A stretch of 64,000 bases of DNA from Neocallimastix lanati (nom. inval.) (GCA_016946835.1 JACVTC010000055.1:85001-149000); one strand, 5' to 3'; shown: positions 1-13,454, counted from the stretch's first letter. Made by a program: numbers and translations. The notes: generated from the sequence alone by a model not told the origin.

Positions 1-2266
1 CATCTTTTTCTATTATATATATAATGAATATCAATATTAATAATAAAAGTTTTTTTTACTATTATTATTTTATTTTAATATTTTTACATAAATTTAATCA
101 TATAATGAACATAGCATTTACCAATACGGTATTTTCTATCAAGAATTCTTTTATAAATATCAGTTTCATAGCGTTCATCGCCTGCATTACCATTATTTTG
201 GGAATCATAATCTTCTTCTTCACCATCAGCTGATGGACCATTACTTAAAATATTTTTCCATTGTTGCTTTAAACTATCATATGATTCTCTATAATATATA
301 TTATTTGAAAATTAATAAACATTCATTATACATACATATATATAGTACAATAGTTATTATATAATCATAAATTTTTATTTCATTATTTTCTTACTTTAAT
401 GTAACATTAATTTCATTACGTTTTTCTTCAGTAGAATCCCATGGGAAAATATTTAATAAATATCTTTTTATTAAAATATTAATTATATTGATTTATAAAT
501 TAAATTTTTAAAAAATGAAAATAAAAAATTTAAAAATTCGAAATATTTATATAATAATAAACATACTTCCAAGCATCCATTCTAATATCATTTTCCAGAC
601 CCTATAAATATTGTCATTGTTATTATTATTATCATTATTTATTTTTTATTTTTAATATATTATATATATATAATATATTTAGTATATTTTAATAAAAAAT
701 ATACTAAATTACAAATATATTTTAAATTGTACTAACAGAATGGTAAATAAGATCTCTAAGTTCATCTTCTGACTTAGTTAAACGACCTTCATTATCATAA
801 AATGTAACCCATTGTTCAACTGTAATTGGACTTCCTGTACGATCACTTTTAAAATCAGGCATTTCAATATTTTGCCATTCATTATCTTCTTCTTGTGTGG
901 ATGGAGAGAATAATGCATTTTGTTCATCACTCTTTTAATTATATAAAATTATTAAAAATCAATATTTACTTTTTATTTATATGTTTAAAATATATATAAT
1001 ATGTACATCTATTGATTTAATAATATCTGTAATAAATGCTTCTTCATGCCACTCTATCTCTTCTTCATTTACTCTTTGATAACTGTTAGAATTTCCTATT
1101 TTGCTATTGATTGTTTGATTAATAGCATTAAGTGTTTTTTCTTGCATTTCTTTACTCATAAGTCTAAGATATTCTCTAGCAGCTTCATATTCATCACAGA
1201 TATTCTTTACTTCCTCCTTTGATAAAATAGAATAAACAAATGATTTTGGTAAAAGAGGAACAAGTGGCTTTGAAACAGGAGCACCAAGAATATGTGCTAA
1301 TATAATATGTAAGATTTATAAATATTATATAAATATTACATTTTATATTTAAAAATTAATATAAATCTAATTTTTTTCATTAAGTAATGGTATTTACCGG
1401 CTGCTTCTTTTCCTTTTTGAGTAACCTTCGAAAATTGTAATAATATATTAAATTTTGCATCCTCAATAATTTTTCCCAAATCAGAATTCTCTTTCTTTAA
1501 TTGATCTTTTACAACTAATGTGTTTGATTCGTTAACTTCTTCATCTTTATCATAAATTTTATAAATTTGAGCACCAGTATCATTACCTGTTCTATTTTAT
1601 AATAAAATAAAAAAAAATTTAATTATATATTATATATCATATCATCTAATATACTAACAACACCATAAAATTTTTTTTAAAAAAAAAAAAAATAAAAAAA
1701 AAATAATAATAATAATAATAATAATAAGACTGAAAATTATATAAATAACTATATTATTTTATATTATTAATAATAAAATTAATTATTATATCATAATTCA
1801 TAAAAAAAACAAAATAAAATTATTATTACTTATAAACATTTTTTCCTAAAATTGAGAACCATGAAGCTAATTCAGTATAAAATTCAATATCCTCTTCGTA
1901 TTGTCTTTTTTGAATATAAAATGCTGGTAAATAGAGTTCATTCTTTAATTGGAAGATAATACCAACATACCATTCTGTTGGAATAGTAGTACTGAATGAA
2001 GCAATATCATTTAAAGGTGCTGAAATTGAATTTTTCATTAATTCCTCATTATAAGTTACGTATGAACCATTTGTTGAATCAGGTAATACAACGTCTAATA
2101 ATTATATTAAAACAATATCAATTATTATAATTACTTAATTATAAAAAAAATAATAATATAATAACAATACCTTTTGAATTTTCAACCTCTTTATAAATTT
2201 TCATATCTTTTTCCGAGATTTTATCTTCAGATGTCCATGTAAATATATATTTTTTTGGTGACTACA

Positions 2267-2336
<70 letters not shown>

Positions 2337-2660
2337 TATAATAATAATAATAATTAACAATTAAATAAATTAAAATAATAATAATTTCACAGAAAATAGT
2401 AATAATAATTATAACGATATTTTACGTACTTCTTCAAATGTACATAAAACACCGGGAAGGCAAACATCATCATTAAATTGAATGAAAACATTAGTTCTCG
2501 AATAAAGTAAGCGAACCTTTGATAGAGTTGTTTTACTTATTTCACCCTTTTATATTTAAATTTATTTTAAAATATTTTAAAATATAAATAATTAATAATA
2601 ATAATTATTATTTTCAATAATATTAATAATTATATATTTTTAAAAATTTAATGTTACCAT
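1..2660 (-). CDS. Gyp7/TBC1D15-type Rab GTPase-activating protein, 3' end beyond window
   Basis: Partial multi-exon gene. Rab-GAPs of this type switch off Rab GTPases, in Gyp7's case the vacuolar/late-endosomal Ypt7/Rab7. Reading on the minus strand, the start ATG (2658-2660) is followed directly by a GTAACA donor; exon 2 (from about 2547) reads GEISKTTLSKVRLLYSRTNV, the usual N-terminal region of TBC1D15/Gyp7. Later exons give a WYVGIIF...LPAFYIQ block (1826-2040), an acidic linker, SPITVEQWVTFYDNEGRL (730-930), GLENDIRMDAWK (about 570-600) and FPWDSTEEKRNEI (about 410-460). Exon 122-288 ends RKYRI and joins the terminal nine bases (1-9) to give RIEKDV, the motif at the front of the TBC domain. 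The catalytic Arg and Gln fingers lie outside the window. The family assignment is firm; the exact Rab target is inference. Confidence 0.85.
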
Positions 2661-4892
2661 TTTCTATAATTTATAAAAAAAAAAAAAAGAGAGAGAGAGA
2701 GATAAAATAGACTATATAATATAATTATATTTATAAATGGCTTTCCGTTTATTTAACTTTTGACAAGTAATAATAAAATTTAAAATAATTAAAAATTTAG
2801 TTATTATTTTTAAAAATATTGATGTTCTAAAATGACGTTAATAAATATGTATTTTTGTTAAATTTTTAGTTTTTCTTTATATAAATTTTAGAAAGTATTA
2901 TATATTAATAACCAATTTATTATTTGCTCTAAATTTTAAATTAAAATATAACTTTAAAGAATAAAAAATTAAAAAATTAAAAATTAAAAAATAAAAATAA
3001 AAAAAAAAAAAAAAAGAATTAAAATAAATTCTTTTATAGGAAAGCTTAAATTTGAAAAATAGTAAGAGAAAAGTTGATAAATTACTAATAAAAGAACAAA
3101 ATGAAAGTTCCGTAATATTAACTATTTATAAATAAATAAAATGAAAATTAAAAAGGCCACTTTTTTTTCACTAAAAAGAATAATTAATATTACAATTTAA
3201 TTATTTAATATATTACATATATTATTTTAAATATATTATTAAGTAATAAATAGTTATTAATAATAATAATAATATATAATAATAAAAAAAAAAAAAAAGA
3301 ACATTCAATATTTTATAATTAAATGAAAATTAATGATATATAAAATAAAAATATAAAATTTAATAAAACTGAATCATTAATTGATAAAACAACTGAATAT
3401 CATATGACTTATTAATGCTGATAAAAATGTTGCATTATAATAAATTTTAATATAATTTTAAAAAAATAAATTAAATAAGATATATATTAAAGATAATAAT
3501 AATATAATTTAAAATTTTAGCATTACTATTTAGTATGTATATATATATATTTTTTTTAACCTTAATTATTAAAAATTTTTAATATGGATAAGAAGTTAAG
3601 TGTCAATTTGAAAATACAATAGGAAAATATACTTTTATTTTAAATAAAATTTTTATAATATTTTTTATAAATAAGAAAACAATCCAATGTTAATAGAAAA
3701 ATGCAGGTTAAAAGTTATAAAAGTAGAAAATATATTAATATTAAGAAAATGATTTAGGGAAAATAGAATTAAAGATGAAATTAATAAATGATAAAGAATA
3801 ATTATATATTGTAAGAATGACAAATGTACGTAATTATTATAAATATATAATATTTTTAATGCTTAAAAATTTTTAATTTGAAAATGGTATTAGGAATATG
3901 AAATTTTAAATTTTAAATGATAATATATATATATATTATTAAAAAAATAATAATAATAAAATAAAATAAATTAAAATTAAAATTAAAAATAAAACTAAAT
4001 AAATGTAATAAAGAGAAGATATATATATATATGATTAAAAATGGGTTAATACAATAGCATCATCTTCGAACATAATTATAATTATAAAATATAAAAAGTT
4101 TATTAACAATAAGAAAATATAGATAGTGGCCAAAAAAAAATTGAAATAACAGATTCTTATATTTAGATTTTAATTTATTATTTTTTTATGGCCATAATTA
4201 ATTTATTAAAAATATAAATAAGTAATACATATGAAAAAATTAATAATAATATATTATACCCTACAAATTTAAAAGATATAATCAATTATATTATTAATTC
4301 TTTAGAATATGATGTTCATTATATATTCGTTATTCTATAGATAATAAAATATTTTATAATAAATTAATTCTTATATGATTGTATTTTGAATAAATTTTAT
4401 ACTAATAAAAATATAATATCATGTTAGATTTTGGTTTATAATTAATATAGTTTCATCAGTAGAGCCTATTTCTTTTGTATTTAGGATTGAAATATAATCT
4501 TAAAATTTATAGATTCAACTTATAAGTTATAATAAAAATAAAAAAATAATATATATTGTATATTTTATTTTTAAAAAAAAAAAAAAAAAATTATGATTAA
4601 AAATAATTATGATCTCTAATATATCCCTGAAACCTCAATATAAAGAACCATTGATCATTTTTAAGAAAATATTTTATAAATAATAATAAAATTATAGTTT
4701 ATCTTTAATTAAAAAAATAATTTTAAATTATTCCATACTTTTTTTTTTTATTATTATAACACAATTTTTGTAACATTATCAAATAAAAAAATTAATAAAT
4801 TAGAATAATCGAAAAAATATATTTTCAATTTTTGAGAAATTTTCAACATTTATTCATTTAATTAGTTATAAATTAGTTAGTTAGTCAGTTAG

Positions 4893-4947
<55 letters not shown>

Positions 4948-4966
4948 TTCATTTATTTATTTATTT
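4893..4966. repeat. (ATTT)n microsatellite
   Basis: About 18 copies of the tetranucleotide TTTA/ATTT with one interruption. It lies about 140 bases before the GC-richer element at 5108. Confidence 0.9.
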
Positions 4967-5107
4967 TTTATATTAATATACTAACTAACAAACTTCACAT
5001 TATTACTTATTTTATTTATTACAGTGAATTTAAAATGGAAATTTTTTTATCATCTATTTTTAAGTATATATATAGCAATTTAATGTCTCTTTTCTTTTCT
5101 TTTTTTA

Positions 5108-5540
5108 GACTGGGATTAACGAGAGAGAGCCTCCTATTTCTCCCTTAACCGCATCAGATTCTTTGCCATACTGTTTTAGATCTCTCTCTAAGTCAATCTA
5201 ATATAAAAGACATTCTCAATACGCCGCTTTATATGACGGGTTTCTCTTCAGTAATCTCTTAAACCATCATCGAAGGAGGAACAACTACACTAATCCTCTT
5301 ACTGATCAAGTGCCCTCTGCGTTAGCAATTATATAGTCTAGCAACAGGAATATTTAACATGATAAACGAACTCCAACTTCATTCATAGGGAAAAACTCTT
5401 GGGAGGATCAAAATCGCCTCATATAAATTCATGAGGTAGTCTCAAGTCGATTTAGAAACCTTATGAGCGCTAATTCCGAGTACTAACCACCAGGATAAAA
5501 ACTATATAGACTTCATGTCTCTTAATATTTATATCCTAAC
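5108..5540 (-). mobile_element. SINE-like interspersed element, family A copy 1
   Basis: About 430 bases of mixed composition, far richer in G+C than either flank, without an open frame. Its left 250 bases match, with scattered differences, the reverse complement of 23650-23945, so this is a dispersed repeat. On the minus strand a head reading CCTGGTGGTTAGTACTCGG, then AGCGCTC, then AAGGTTTCTAAATCGA resembles the A-box and B-box spacing of tRNA-derived promoters. A block of about 130 bases holding that head is absent from copy 2. That it is a SINE is inference from the head, size and dispersal; target duplications are not clear. Confidence 0.55.
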
Positions 5541-6318
5541 TTTTTTTTTTTTAATGGAAACTACATACATTATAAAATATATAATTCTACGTACTATTGA
5601 TACATTAAACAACGTATCACTAAAAAATTTATGCTAAACGAATTATTGTTAATATTGTTAATTTTAAAGTATTATTTACTTCACAAATAAGCAAAAAAAT
5701 AATAAAAAATAATACTATATTTATGATAATAAATAAATAATAAATTTATAATTATATAAAATATGTGTGTTACTATGATTGGTTTATTCAAAATCAATAA
5801 TTAAAAATACCATAAATTATATATGATTTAAATATGTAATATTAATTTTTAATATATAATAAAGTAATATTACTACAATTATTTATTAGAAATATTTATA
5901 TAATAAATTATTATTTATTATATATTAATGTAATTTACACAAAACCAAAATATATTCATTACTACAATATAATTAATCTATTTATTAAATTATTAAATAA
6001 CTATTAAATATTTAATTTCCATATTCTTTTTAATTAAATTAATACTATTTAAAATAAATTAAAATCAATGAAAATAATTAATAATAAAATGTAATATATA
6101 AATATAATATATAATTACAAATACTAAAATATGTAAAATAAAAGACTTTAATAATTTTATTTTTTAATAGATATAAAATAGAATAAAAATAGAATAAAAA
6201 AAAATTTTGTAATATTTTTTTTATCTTTAAATTTAAAATAATTTAAAAAATAATTCAATAATTTTTAAGACATTAAACTAAATAAAACTTTAAAAAGTAA
6301 ATAAATAATATAATTAAA

Positions 6319-6863
6319 ATGGTTGAAAAGACTGCTGAAACTGGTTTCATTGCTGAACAAAAGCAATACATTAAAGATGCTAGACAACTTATTCAAAAGT
6401 GTACCAAGCCAGATCGTCGTGGTATATATTAACTAAAAAAAATTAATGAAAAGATCTAAATATAAATTAAAAGAATTGTTATAAAGTTGTAGATATAGTA
6501 GTAAATTTGTTTTACTTTTTTTTAGCATTTTGGAATAAATATTATTTTTAATTTAATTTTTAAAATAAACTTTTGTAATGTGATGGATTATTTCGATCAA
6601 AAATAAATAAAATATAAGACTCTAAGAGATAATTAATTAATTTTAAATTATAATAAATATAAAAATAGAATTCATTCAAATTTCCAGAGCTGTAGCTATG
6701 GGTTTCTTCATCATGGGTTTCATTGGTTACTTTGTTAAGCTTATTCACATCCCAATCAACAATATTATTGTGTAAGTAATAATAATGATGTATACATTTA
6801 ATAATTTATAAATTTTTCTAATGAAAATTTTATTTTATATTAATATACAATAGTGGTGCTTAA
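6319..6863 (+). CDS. SEC61G: Sec61 gamma subunit (SecE/Sss1 family) of the ER translocon
   Basis: Small tail-anchored subunit of the Sec61 channel that passes proteins into and across the ER membrane. Three exons: 6319-6421, 6669-6771 and 6854-6863, all with GT–AG borders, giving 71 residues. The N-terminus has the amphipathic helix with [19 protein letters not shown] and TKPDRR; the single membrane segment and its C-terminal signature read [19 protein letters not shown], then VGA. Length and motifs fit the family exactly. The last exon codes only the final three residues and stop. Codon use is richer in C-ending codons than in neighbouring genes, as expected of a highly expressed gene. The ATG is the first in frame and matches homologues. 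Confidence 0.96.
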
Positions 6864-7470
6864 GTGTCTTTTTCAAAGAAAAAAAAAAAAGCTATAGAAA
6901 ATTTTAAATAGAAAACTTAAAAAGTTAATTTTATATCATAAATAAATAAATAAAAATTATTAAAGATAGGAAAAAATAATTTTAATGTTGTTTAATCAAT
7001 AAATTATAAATATTATATCTTTTTGATATATGATTAATAAAATAAATACAATAAACATAAATAATTATTTAAAGCAAAAAGCAAATAAATTAATTAAAAA
7101 ATATAAAAGTAGTTTTTATAATCAAAAATAAAAACAACTTAATAAAATGCACTTTTTTTTAATTTATATAAACTAATAAAAATTAAATATATATATATAT
7201 TTATATATATAAAACAACATTCAGTAAACGAAAAATTAATAATATTGTTTTTTAATATTATAATACATATATATTTATAAACATTTATTTAATATTTCTT
7301 AATACCAATTAAAAAAATTAAAGCACCTATAAACAAAAAAAAGAAAGAAAAAAAAAAGAATTAAAAAAAATACAAAAAAAAGAATAAAAATAATTATAAT
7401 AAATTAAAAAAAAGAAATAAAAAAATATAGAAATTTAATAAACATAATAGTAGCGAAATTAATAATATAA

Positions 7471-7515
<45 letters not shown>

Positions 7516-7911
7516 TTTTTAGTGTAAAAGTATTATATTAGAAGTTTGGTTAATAGGGTTGGTTTTGTGCTTATTAGGAGAAAATGTTTGTATAATGAAA
7601 ATTAAAAAGTATAAATGAATAATAGTACATGAAAATTAATATTTTTAAAAGAATAATTGTGTAATATATTTGGTAATAAATTAATTTTTGAGTATTATCA
7701 AGAATAAAGTTAGTAATTCATTGATATGGAGATATTCTAATGAATTAAATGGAAAGTAATATTAAATTAATAGATGTAATAATAATAATAATATTTAGGA
7801 AGTTAATGAGGTAATTTATAATTTAAAACATAAAAGAAAAAAAATATTCAATTATTTTTCGGGAAAAATCATTTTATACCCTTTTCAATAATTAAACATA
7901 TAATCTTTTTA

Positions 7912-7942
<31 letters not shown>

Positions 7943-7959
7943 CATGGAAGTGTATAAAC

Positions 7960-8460
7960 TACAAAAATACTTGTAATTTTCGATTGAAACATTGGTTTTC
8001 TAAGTGCTATCCTCTCCGTGAATTTCGAAGGAAATATTTTATGAATATTGAAAACTCTTTATGAAAAAGTTTTTTGTAATTACCAAATATTTTCCAATAT
8101 CAAATCGTAATGTAAACACTGTTGTCACAGATAAGAATAATATAGAATTAAATATTAATTTTGATAGTAGTAACGAAAAGTATAATATTAATAATGATAA
8201 AAATAGAAAAATTTGTAATAGTGAAAAATAGGAATTATAATATTAGTAATAGTGAAAATAATATTGTTACTAATATAGTGTAGTGAATAAGTCAATTGGT
8301 GAAAATCGTGTTAATATTAGTAATTTTCTTAATAATGAGTATGTAAATATATATGTGACATTGATACAGATTATATAACTTTCTTTTTGGTGGAAAAGAT
8401 AGAGACATTATTGTTTCAAATTTAAAAAAAAATAAATGGGATGTTTTGTTTAAAAACCAA
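7960..8460 (+). pseudogene. Decayed coding sequence of unknown origin
   Basis: Short plus-strand peptides with normal amino-acid variety appear here, for example HWFSKCYPLREFRRKYF near 7990-8040 and KKNKWDVLFKNQIISGDYS near 8430-8475, separated by Asn/Ser/Ile-rich stretches, in different frames and repeatedly interrupted. The composition is unlike the surrounding spacer. I do not recognise the family; it could be an eroded host gene or an eroded element. The call is weak. Confidence 0.25.
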
Positions 8461-8489
8461 ATCATTTCTGGTGATTATTCTAAAACGCC

Positions 8490-8765
8490 ATTCTTAGCAG
8501 ATGGGGATCTGCGACTCTCTTTACAGAAATTACTTCCCTAGTACTTGAAAAGGGTTGCCATTCCAACGGTATAAGCGCAAACTAACCAGGAGCGTCAACT
8601 CTGAAAATTCAGTAAGACAGGTTTGAAAGACCAATGCCTTTGAAGGAGAAAACCATAATTTCTTTCGGAGAATCAATTCAAACCCTAATCCGGAATAAGT
8701 ATTCTCTTTAAACAGAAATCTTATAATCTTAGAGGTGAGGTTCGTTGCATATGAACTTTTTCTGA
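8490..8765 (-). mobile_element. SINE-like interspersed element, family B/C/D copy
   Basis: GC-richer island of about 275 bases without an open frame. It carries the core AGGAGCGTCAACTCTG followed by TTCAGTAAGACAGG, which is recognisably related to cores at 17862-17900 and 24806-24850. Read on the minus strand, the segment CTCCTGGTTAGTTTGCGC resembles the tRNA-like head of the element at 5108-5540. Homology is by eye, so full borders and target duplications are uncertain. Confidence 0.45.
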
Positions 8766-8991
8766 ATTTATTTATACAACTTTATTTTGAATATTACTTT
8801 TTATTTCACATTACTATTTTAAATATTATTATGTTCTAATTGAACAAATAATATTTATTTTTTTTTTTTTTTTTTTTTTTATTTATTAATTCTGTGTTGT
8901 TGTTTTTTCTTTTTAAAAAAAAGAAATGTTCATGTTAATAATAAATGAATAAATAAGTAAAGTTAAAAATTTATAATAATTGTATTTATTG

Positions 8992-9024
<33 letters not shown>

Positions 9025-9539
9025 AATATTTATAATTATGATATATAAATCTTTAATTTCTATAATTAATATTAAAATAAGTATTATATATATAAGATTT
9101 ATATACATCTCCTAAAAAAATTAAATACAACACAGAAAGATTAATTAATTAGAAGAAAAACTACAATATTACTATTTGAAATTTTTATATATATAAAGAC
9201 TTTTTCTTCAATATTATTATTATTTAAATATGTGAACTTTTTTATTTATATATAATTTTTTTTGTTTTTTTTTGTTTTTTTTTTTTTTTTAAGAAAGTTT
9301 TTTATGTATACCTTTTACAAATAAATAAATTCAAAAAAAAAAAAAAAAAAAATTATTTTTAAATATTGTTATATTTTTTGAAATGTAATTATATAAAATT
9401 AATACATGAATTAAAATAAAATAGGTTAAAAATAGATAATGCGAATTAATTTTTTGTTTTTATTTTTGTTTTTGTTTTTATATCAAATCAAATAAATGAA
9501 ATAAATTAAATAATGCTTAGTGATAAAAACGGTATTTAA

Positions 9540-9578
<39 letters not shown>

Positions 9579-9697
9579 AAATTATAATTAACATAATAAA
9601 TAACAATAATTGTGATAATTAGTATATATAATAATATTAATAATTAAATTAAATTTTAGTTATCATTCATTCATAAAAAAATGAGTAAATTTTCAAA

Positions 9698-10345
9698 TTA
9701 TTTATTCATATTTATGGAATATCCACCATTAGCATTTGGTTGTAAATTAAAATTATCTAAAGAAAGACCTAATTTTCCAAGTAACTTATTACCAACATCC
9801 TTCATTTTAGCTATTAAATTTATAATAAATTTATATAAATTAATTTTAATATATATTATAATATTACATTTATTTATGAAAACAATAATAATAAAATAAA
9901 AATTACAAATGAAATATATAAAATAATAATTAGAATTATTATTTGTAAATTATATAATATTAAATTATATAATATATATCAAGTAAAATAAATTTATTAA
10001 TTATAAAATATTTTATTTTATTCTATTTATTTACCTAGCATCTCTTCTTTTTCTTTTTCTTGTTGAGCTTTAAGCATAACTTCCAATCTTCTAAGAGCTT
10101 TATGGGAAGCATTATTATTATCAGGATCTAATTCTAAAACTTTTTTATGGTCTTCAATTGCTTGTGATATAGCAAACGATTTTCCTATTTTTTCATTTGC
10201 ATAAGCTCTTCTAACTAATGCTTTGACATAATTGGGATTACAATCAATAGCTCTTGTACAATATGTAGCAACTTGTTCATTAGTACCCTATAATAATGAT
10301 AAAAATAATTATAATATTTATTTAAATTAAATATTATTAAAAGAA

Positions 10346-10376
<31 letters not shown>

Positions 10377-12047
10377 AATAAAAACAGTAATTGTAATAAT
10401 AATAACATTTATAACAATAATAAAAACAATAATAATTATAATAATAATAATAATATATATATATATATAGAAAACTTATCATTATAACTTACAATATAAA
10501 CATAACAAGCTGCCATATTATTGTAATAAATTGCTAAATCTTCTTTATGATTATGAGGACAAATATCAACTGCTTTTTGGTATTCTTCTAAAGCCTTTTT
10601 ATAATCTTTATCCTTAAAGAACTGATTTCCTAACTCTTTATGATTTTTTGCTTCATTAGCTAAACTCTGTATATTAATATCAATATCAATTATTTTTTAA
10701 TTTTTATATTTATATAAATATTAGAAAATATAACGGTTAATTAATAACATAATATGAAGAGAACTAATTAAATAATTAATACTATTATCATAAAATAAAA
10801 TAAATAATTATAGTAGTAAATTTTTATAATATATTTAAAAAAGTATAAAAATATTATTTATTCTTTTCTTTATTCTCAAATTCTATTATATTTTATTACT
10901 CCTATTTTATATAATTACTATTATATTCCATTATATTATTAAATTTTTTTATAAACACTATTATAATTACTTTTATAATTACTTTTATTCTATACTACTA
11001 ATTACTTTTATTTTACAATTTATATTATAATTACTAGAACTTTTAATTTATAATTACTATTATTATTATTATTATTACTATAATTATTATAATTACTATT
11101 ATAATTATAATTTTTATTAAAATTATTATATTTACTATTATTACTATTATAATTATTATAATTATTATTATTATTATTATAATTATTATAATTATATTTA
11201 CTTGTTATTATTATTATAATTATTATTATAATTACTGTTATAATTACTATTATCATTATCATTATTATTATTATTACTAAAATTATAATTACTTTTATTT
11301 TTTTTTTAATTTTTAATGAATATAATATTATTAAAACATATCTAAATACCTCAACTTCTTCTGGTGTACAAGAAAGAATTTTATCAATTTCTTCTTCCAA
11401 TTGTTTAATTTCTTTATCTTCTTTACTTTCTTCTTCATTTAAAGTATCCTGAGAATCAGTTTGTTTTAAAGATTCTTCCATAATATTTACAACATTAAAA
11501 TGTTCTTTCCTTAAATCAATTGGAGGTTGTTTATGTGCAGACAAATGTTCTTTTTTATCATTACTATCTGATGAAGAGCAATTGGTGTCATTTACTGAAT
11601 TATTATTAATTGTTTCAGAACTATTACTATAAGACATAAAATTAGAATTATTATTTACATTATTTTTACTATTTAAATTAGTTCTTTCATTAGAATTTTC
11701 ATTTTCTGATTCAGTTTCATCTCCACTATATTCAGGTAAAGTAAATAATGATTTTTTAATAACATTAGGATTTCTTCTTAAATAATATTCTAAATTATCA
11801 TCTTCTATATCTTTAAACTCATCATCGGAGAATTCTAAGTCATTTAAAATTAAAATAAACATTAATAATAAATATATATACTAATGTTAATAATTTAATT
11901 ATTTCATTGTTAATCTCAAAATAATAACAAAAATAAAATATAATAAAATTAATTAAAAAAATATTCAAATGCCTTCAATAAAAATGAAATTAAAGAGAAT
12001 TAAATACCGGAAAGAGCATCAGCCCATTCTTCTTCTGAATCAGACAT
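9698..12047 (-). CDS. TTC1: TTC1-like tetratricopeptide repeat protein
   Basis: TTC1-type TPR co-chaperone-like adaptor; animal TTC1 binds Hsp70/Hsp90 tails and Ras/G-alpha proteins, while the fungal role is not defined. Five exons: 12008-12047, 11350-11834, 10493-10666, 10035-10287 and 9698-9810, summing to 354 residues in an unbroken frame. Residues 1-175 are acidic and Asn/Ser-rich (MSDSEEEWADALS at the start) and end in LEEEIDKILSCTPEEVE. Then come three TPRs: KELGNQFFKDKDYKKALEEY, the DLAIYYNNMAACYVYI helix pair, and VKALVRRAYANEKIGK with VLELDPDNNNA. The C-terminus MKDVGNKLLGKLGLSLDNF with NGGYSINM matches the TTC1 tail very closely, which is what separates it from other TPR proteins. 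The intron between exons 2 and 3 is filled with (AAT)-like repeats. Confidence 0.88.
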
Positions 12048-12945
12048 TTTATATTTAATATGGTATTAATTTAAAAAAAAATAATAAATAAATAACTATA
12101 TATAAAAATATATCAAAAAAAAAAAAATACATATATATAATAAAATTTTTAAATATTCTATAATAAAAATTAAATTGATTGATAAAGAAACCAAATATAA
12201 ATTTTCAAAATACACAAAAAAAATAATAATAATAAACTTTAAATAATAATAAAAAAAGTTTGGAATTAATTCTTATTTTTTTTTTTTTTTTTTTTTTAAT
12301 TTATTCCATATAAAATAATTTTTTTTTTTAAGTATTTTATATTTATTATTAATAAAATTAATAATATTTCTATATATATATGTTGTTTTTTTATTAATTT
12401 TTTTTTTATTATTGTTTTGATTATTATTTATTTTCTTTTATTAAAGAAATTTAATAAACATTTTTTAAAATAGACTTTAATTTATAGCAATAATATATAT
12501 TAATTAATTATATTTATATTGCATATCCTAACCTTTTAAATAGCTATAAAACCTTATTTTCTTAATAAATAAATAAATAAAAAGGGTGTTAAATAAAAAA
12601 TATGAACTTTAATATTTATTTCTAGGTTTATGCCTTTAATAATCAAATAATATAGCCAGATTTCAATATTTCTGATTTTTTTCTCTTTTTAAATCTAAAA
12701 AAACAAAAAAAATTTCAAGAACAAGACATTATTTTGAATTAATTGGTATTACTGTTGATATTATTTTTATAATATCAATATGCTTTTGAGACATAAATTT
12801 AAAAAAAAAATAAAATTTAAACATAATAATATTAATTTAATTATCAATAATAAATTACGATCTTTTTTTTTTTCTTTGAAGTTTGGTTATTAAAGTAATT
12901 AATATATCTATCATCAAATAATTTTGAAGGTTTATTGTATTTATT

Positions 12946-12983
<38 letters not shown>

Positions 12984-13422
12984 AAAAAGATAATATTTGG
13001 ACGATATATAAAGGTTAGAATTTGTATATTTTTTTTTTAAATTAATTACTATTATTAAATTAATATTAAAAATGATTTTTACTTATAAAAAATATAAGAA
13101 AAAATTTATTTAATAAAAAAATTATTATTTTATTTTATATATTATATATTAAATAACATAAGATATAAAAAAAAAATGAATTTTATATATAATATGTTAT
13201 GTCTTTATTAAGTTAAAAAAATATATATAAAAATTGCAATTACTATTATTAATATTAAAAATGATTTTTACTTGTTTATAAAAAATATAAGAATATATAA
13301 AAAATATTATTATTTTTTTTAAACTATATTTTTATATTAAATAACAAAAGAATGAAATTTATTACAAATATTAAACTTTCATTAAAAATAATTTTATATA
13401 GAATATATTATGTCTTTATTAA

Positions 13423-13454
<32 letters not shown>

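Larger units (their letters stand above)
2661..6318. other. Intergenic spacer, Rab-GAP to SEC61 gamma
   Basis: Divergent spacer of about 3.6 kb. It is almost pure A/T with short poly-A and TA runs, an (ATTT)n tract at about 4893-4966, and one GC-richer interspersed element (5108-5540). I see no convincing coding exon. Both flanking promoters must lie here, but no specific motif is recognisable against this background. Confidence 0.6.
6864..9697. other. Convergent spacer, SEC61 gamma to TTC1
   Basis: Contains a poly-A run of about 40 at 7470-7512, poly-T at about 7910-7939 and 8860-8880, and poly-A at 8990-9018 and 9545-9576. A stretch of coding-like relic (7960-8460) runs into a GC-richer element (8490-8765). 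Between 7540 and 8420 the plus strand holds many G but very few C. No intact gene seen. Confidence 0.55.

Noticed and set aside
9681-9899. 72-residue plus-strand open frame
   Set aside because: Antisense of the last TTC1 exon plus spacer.
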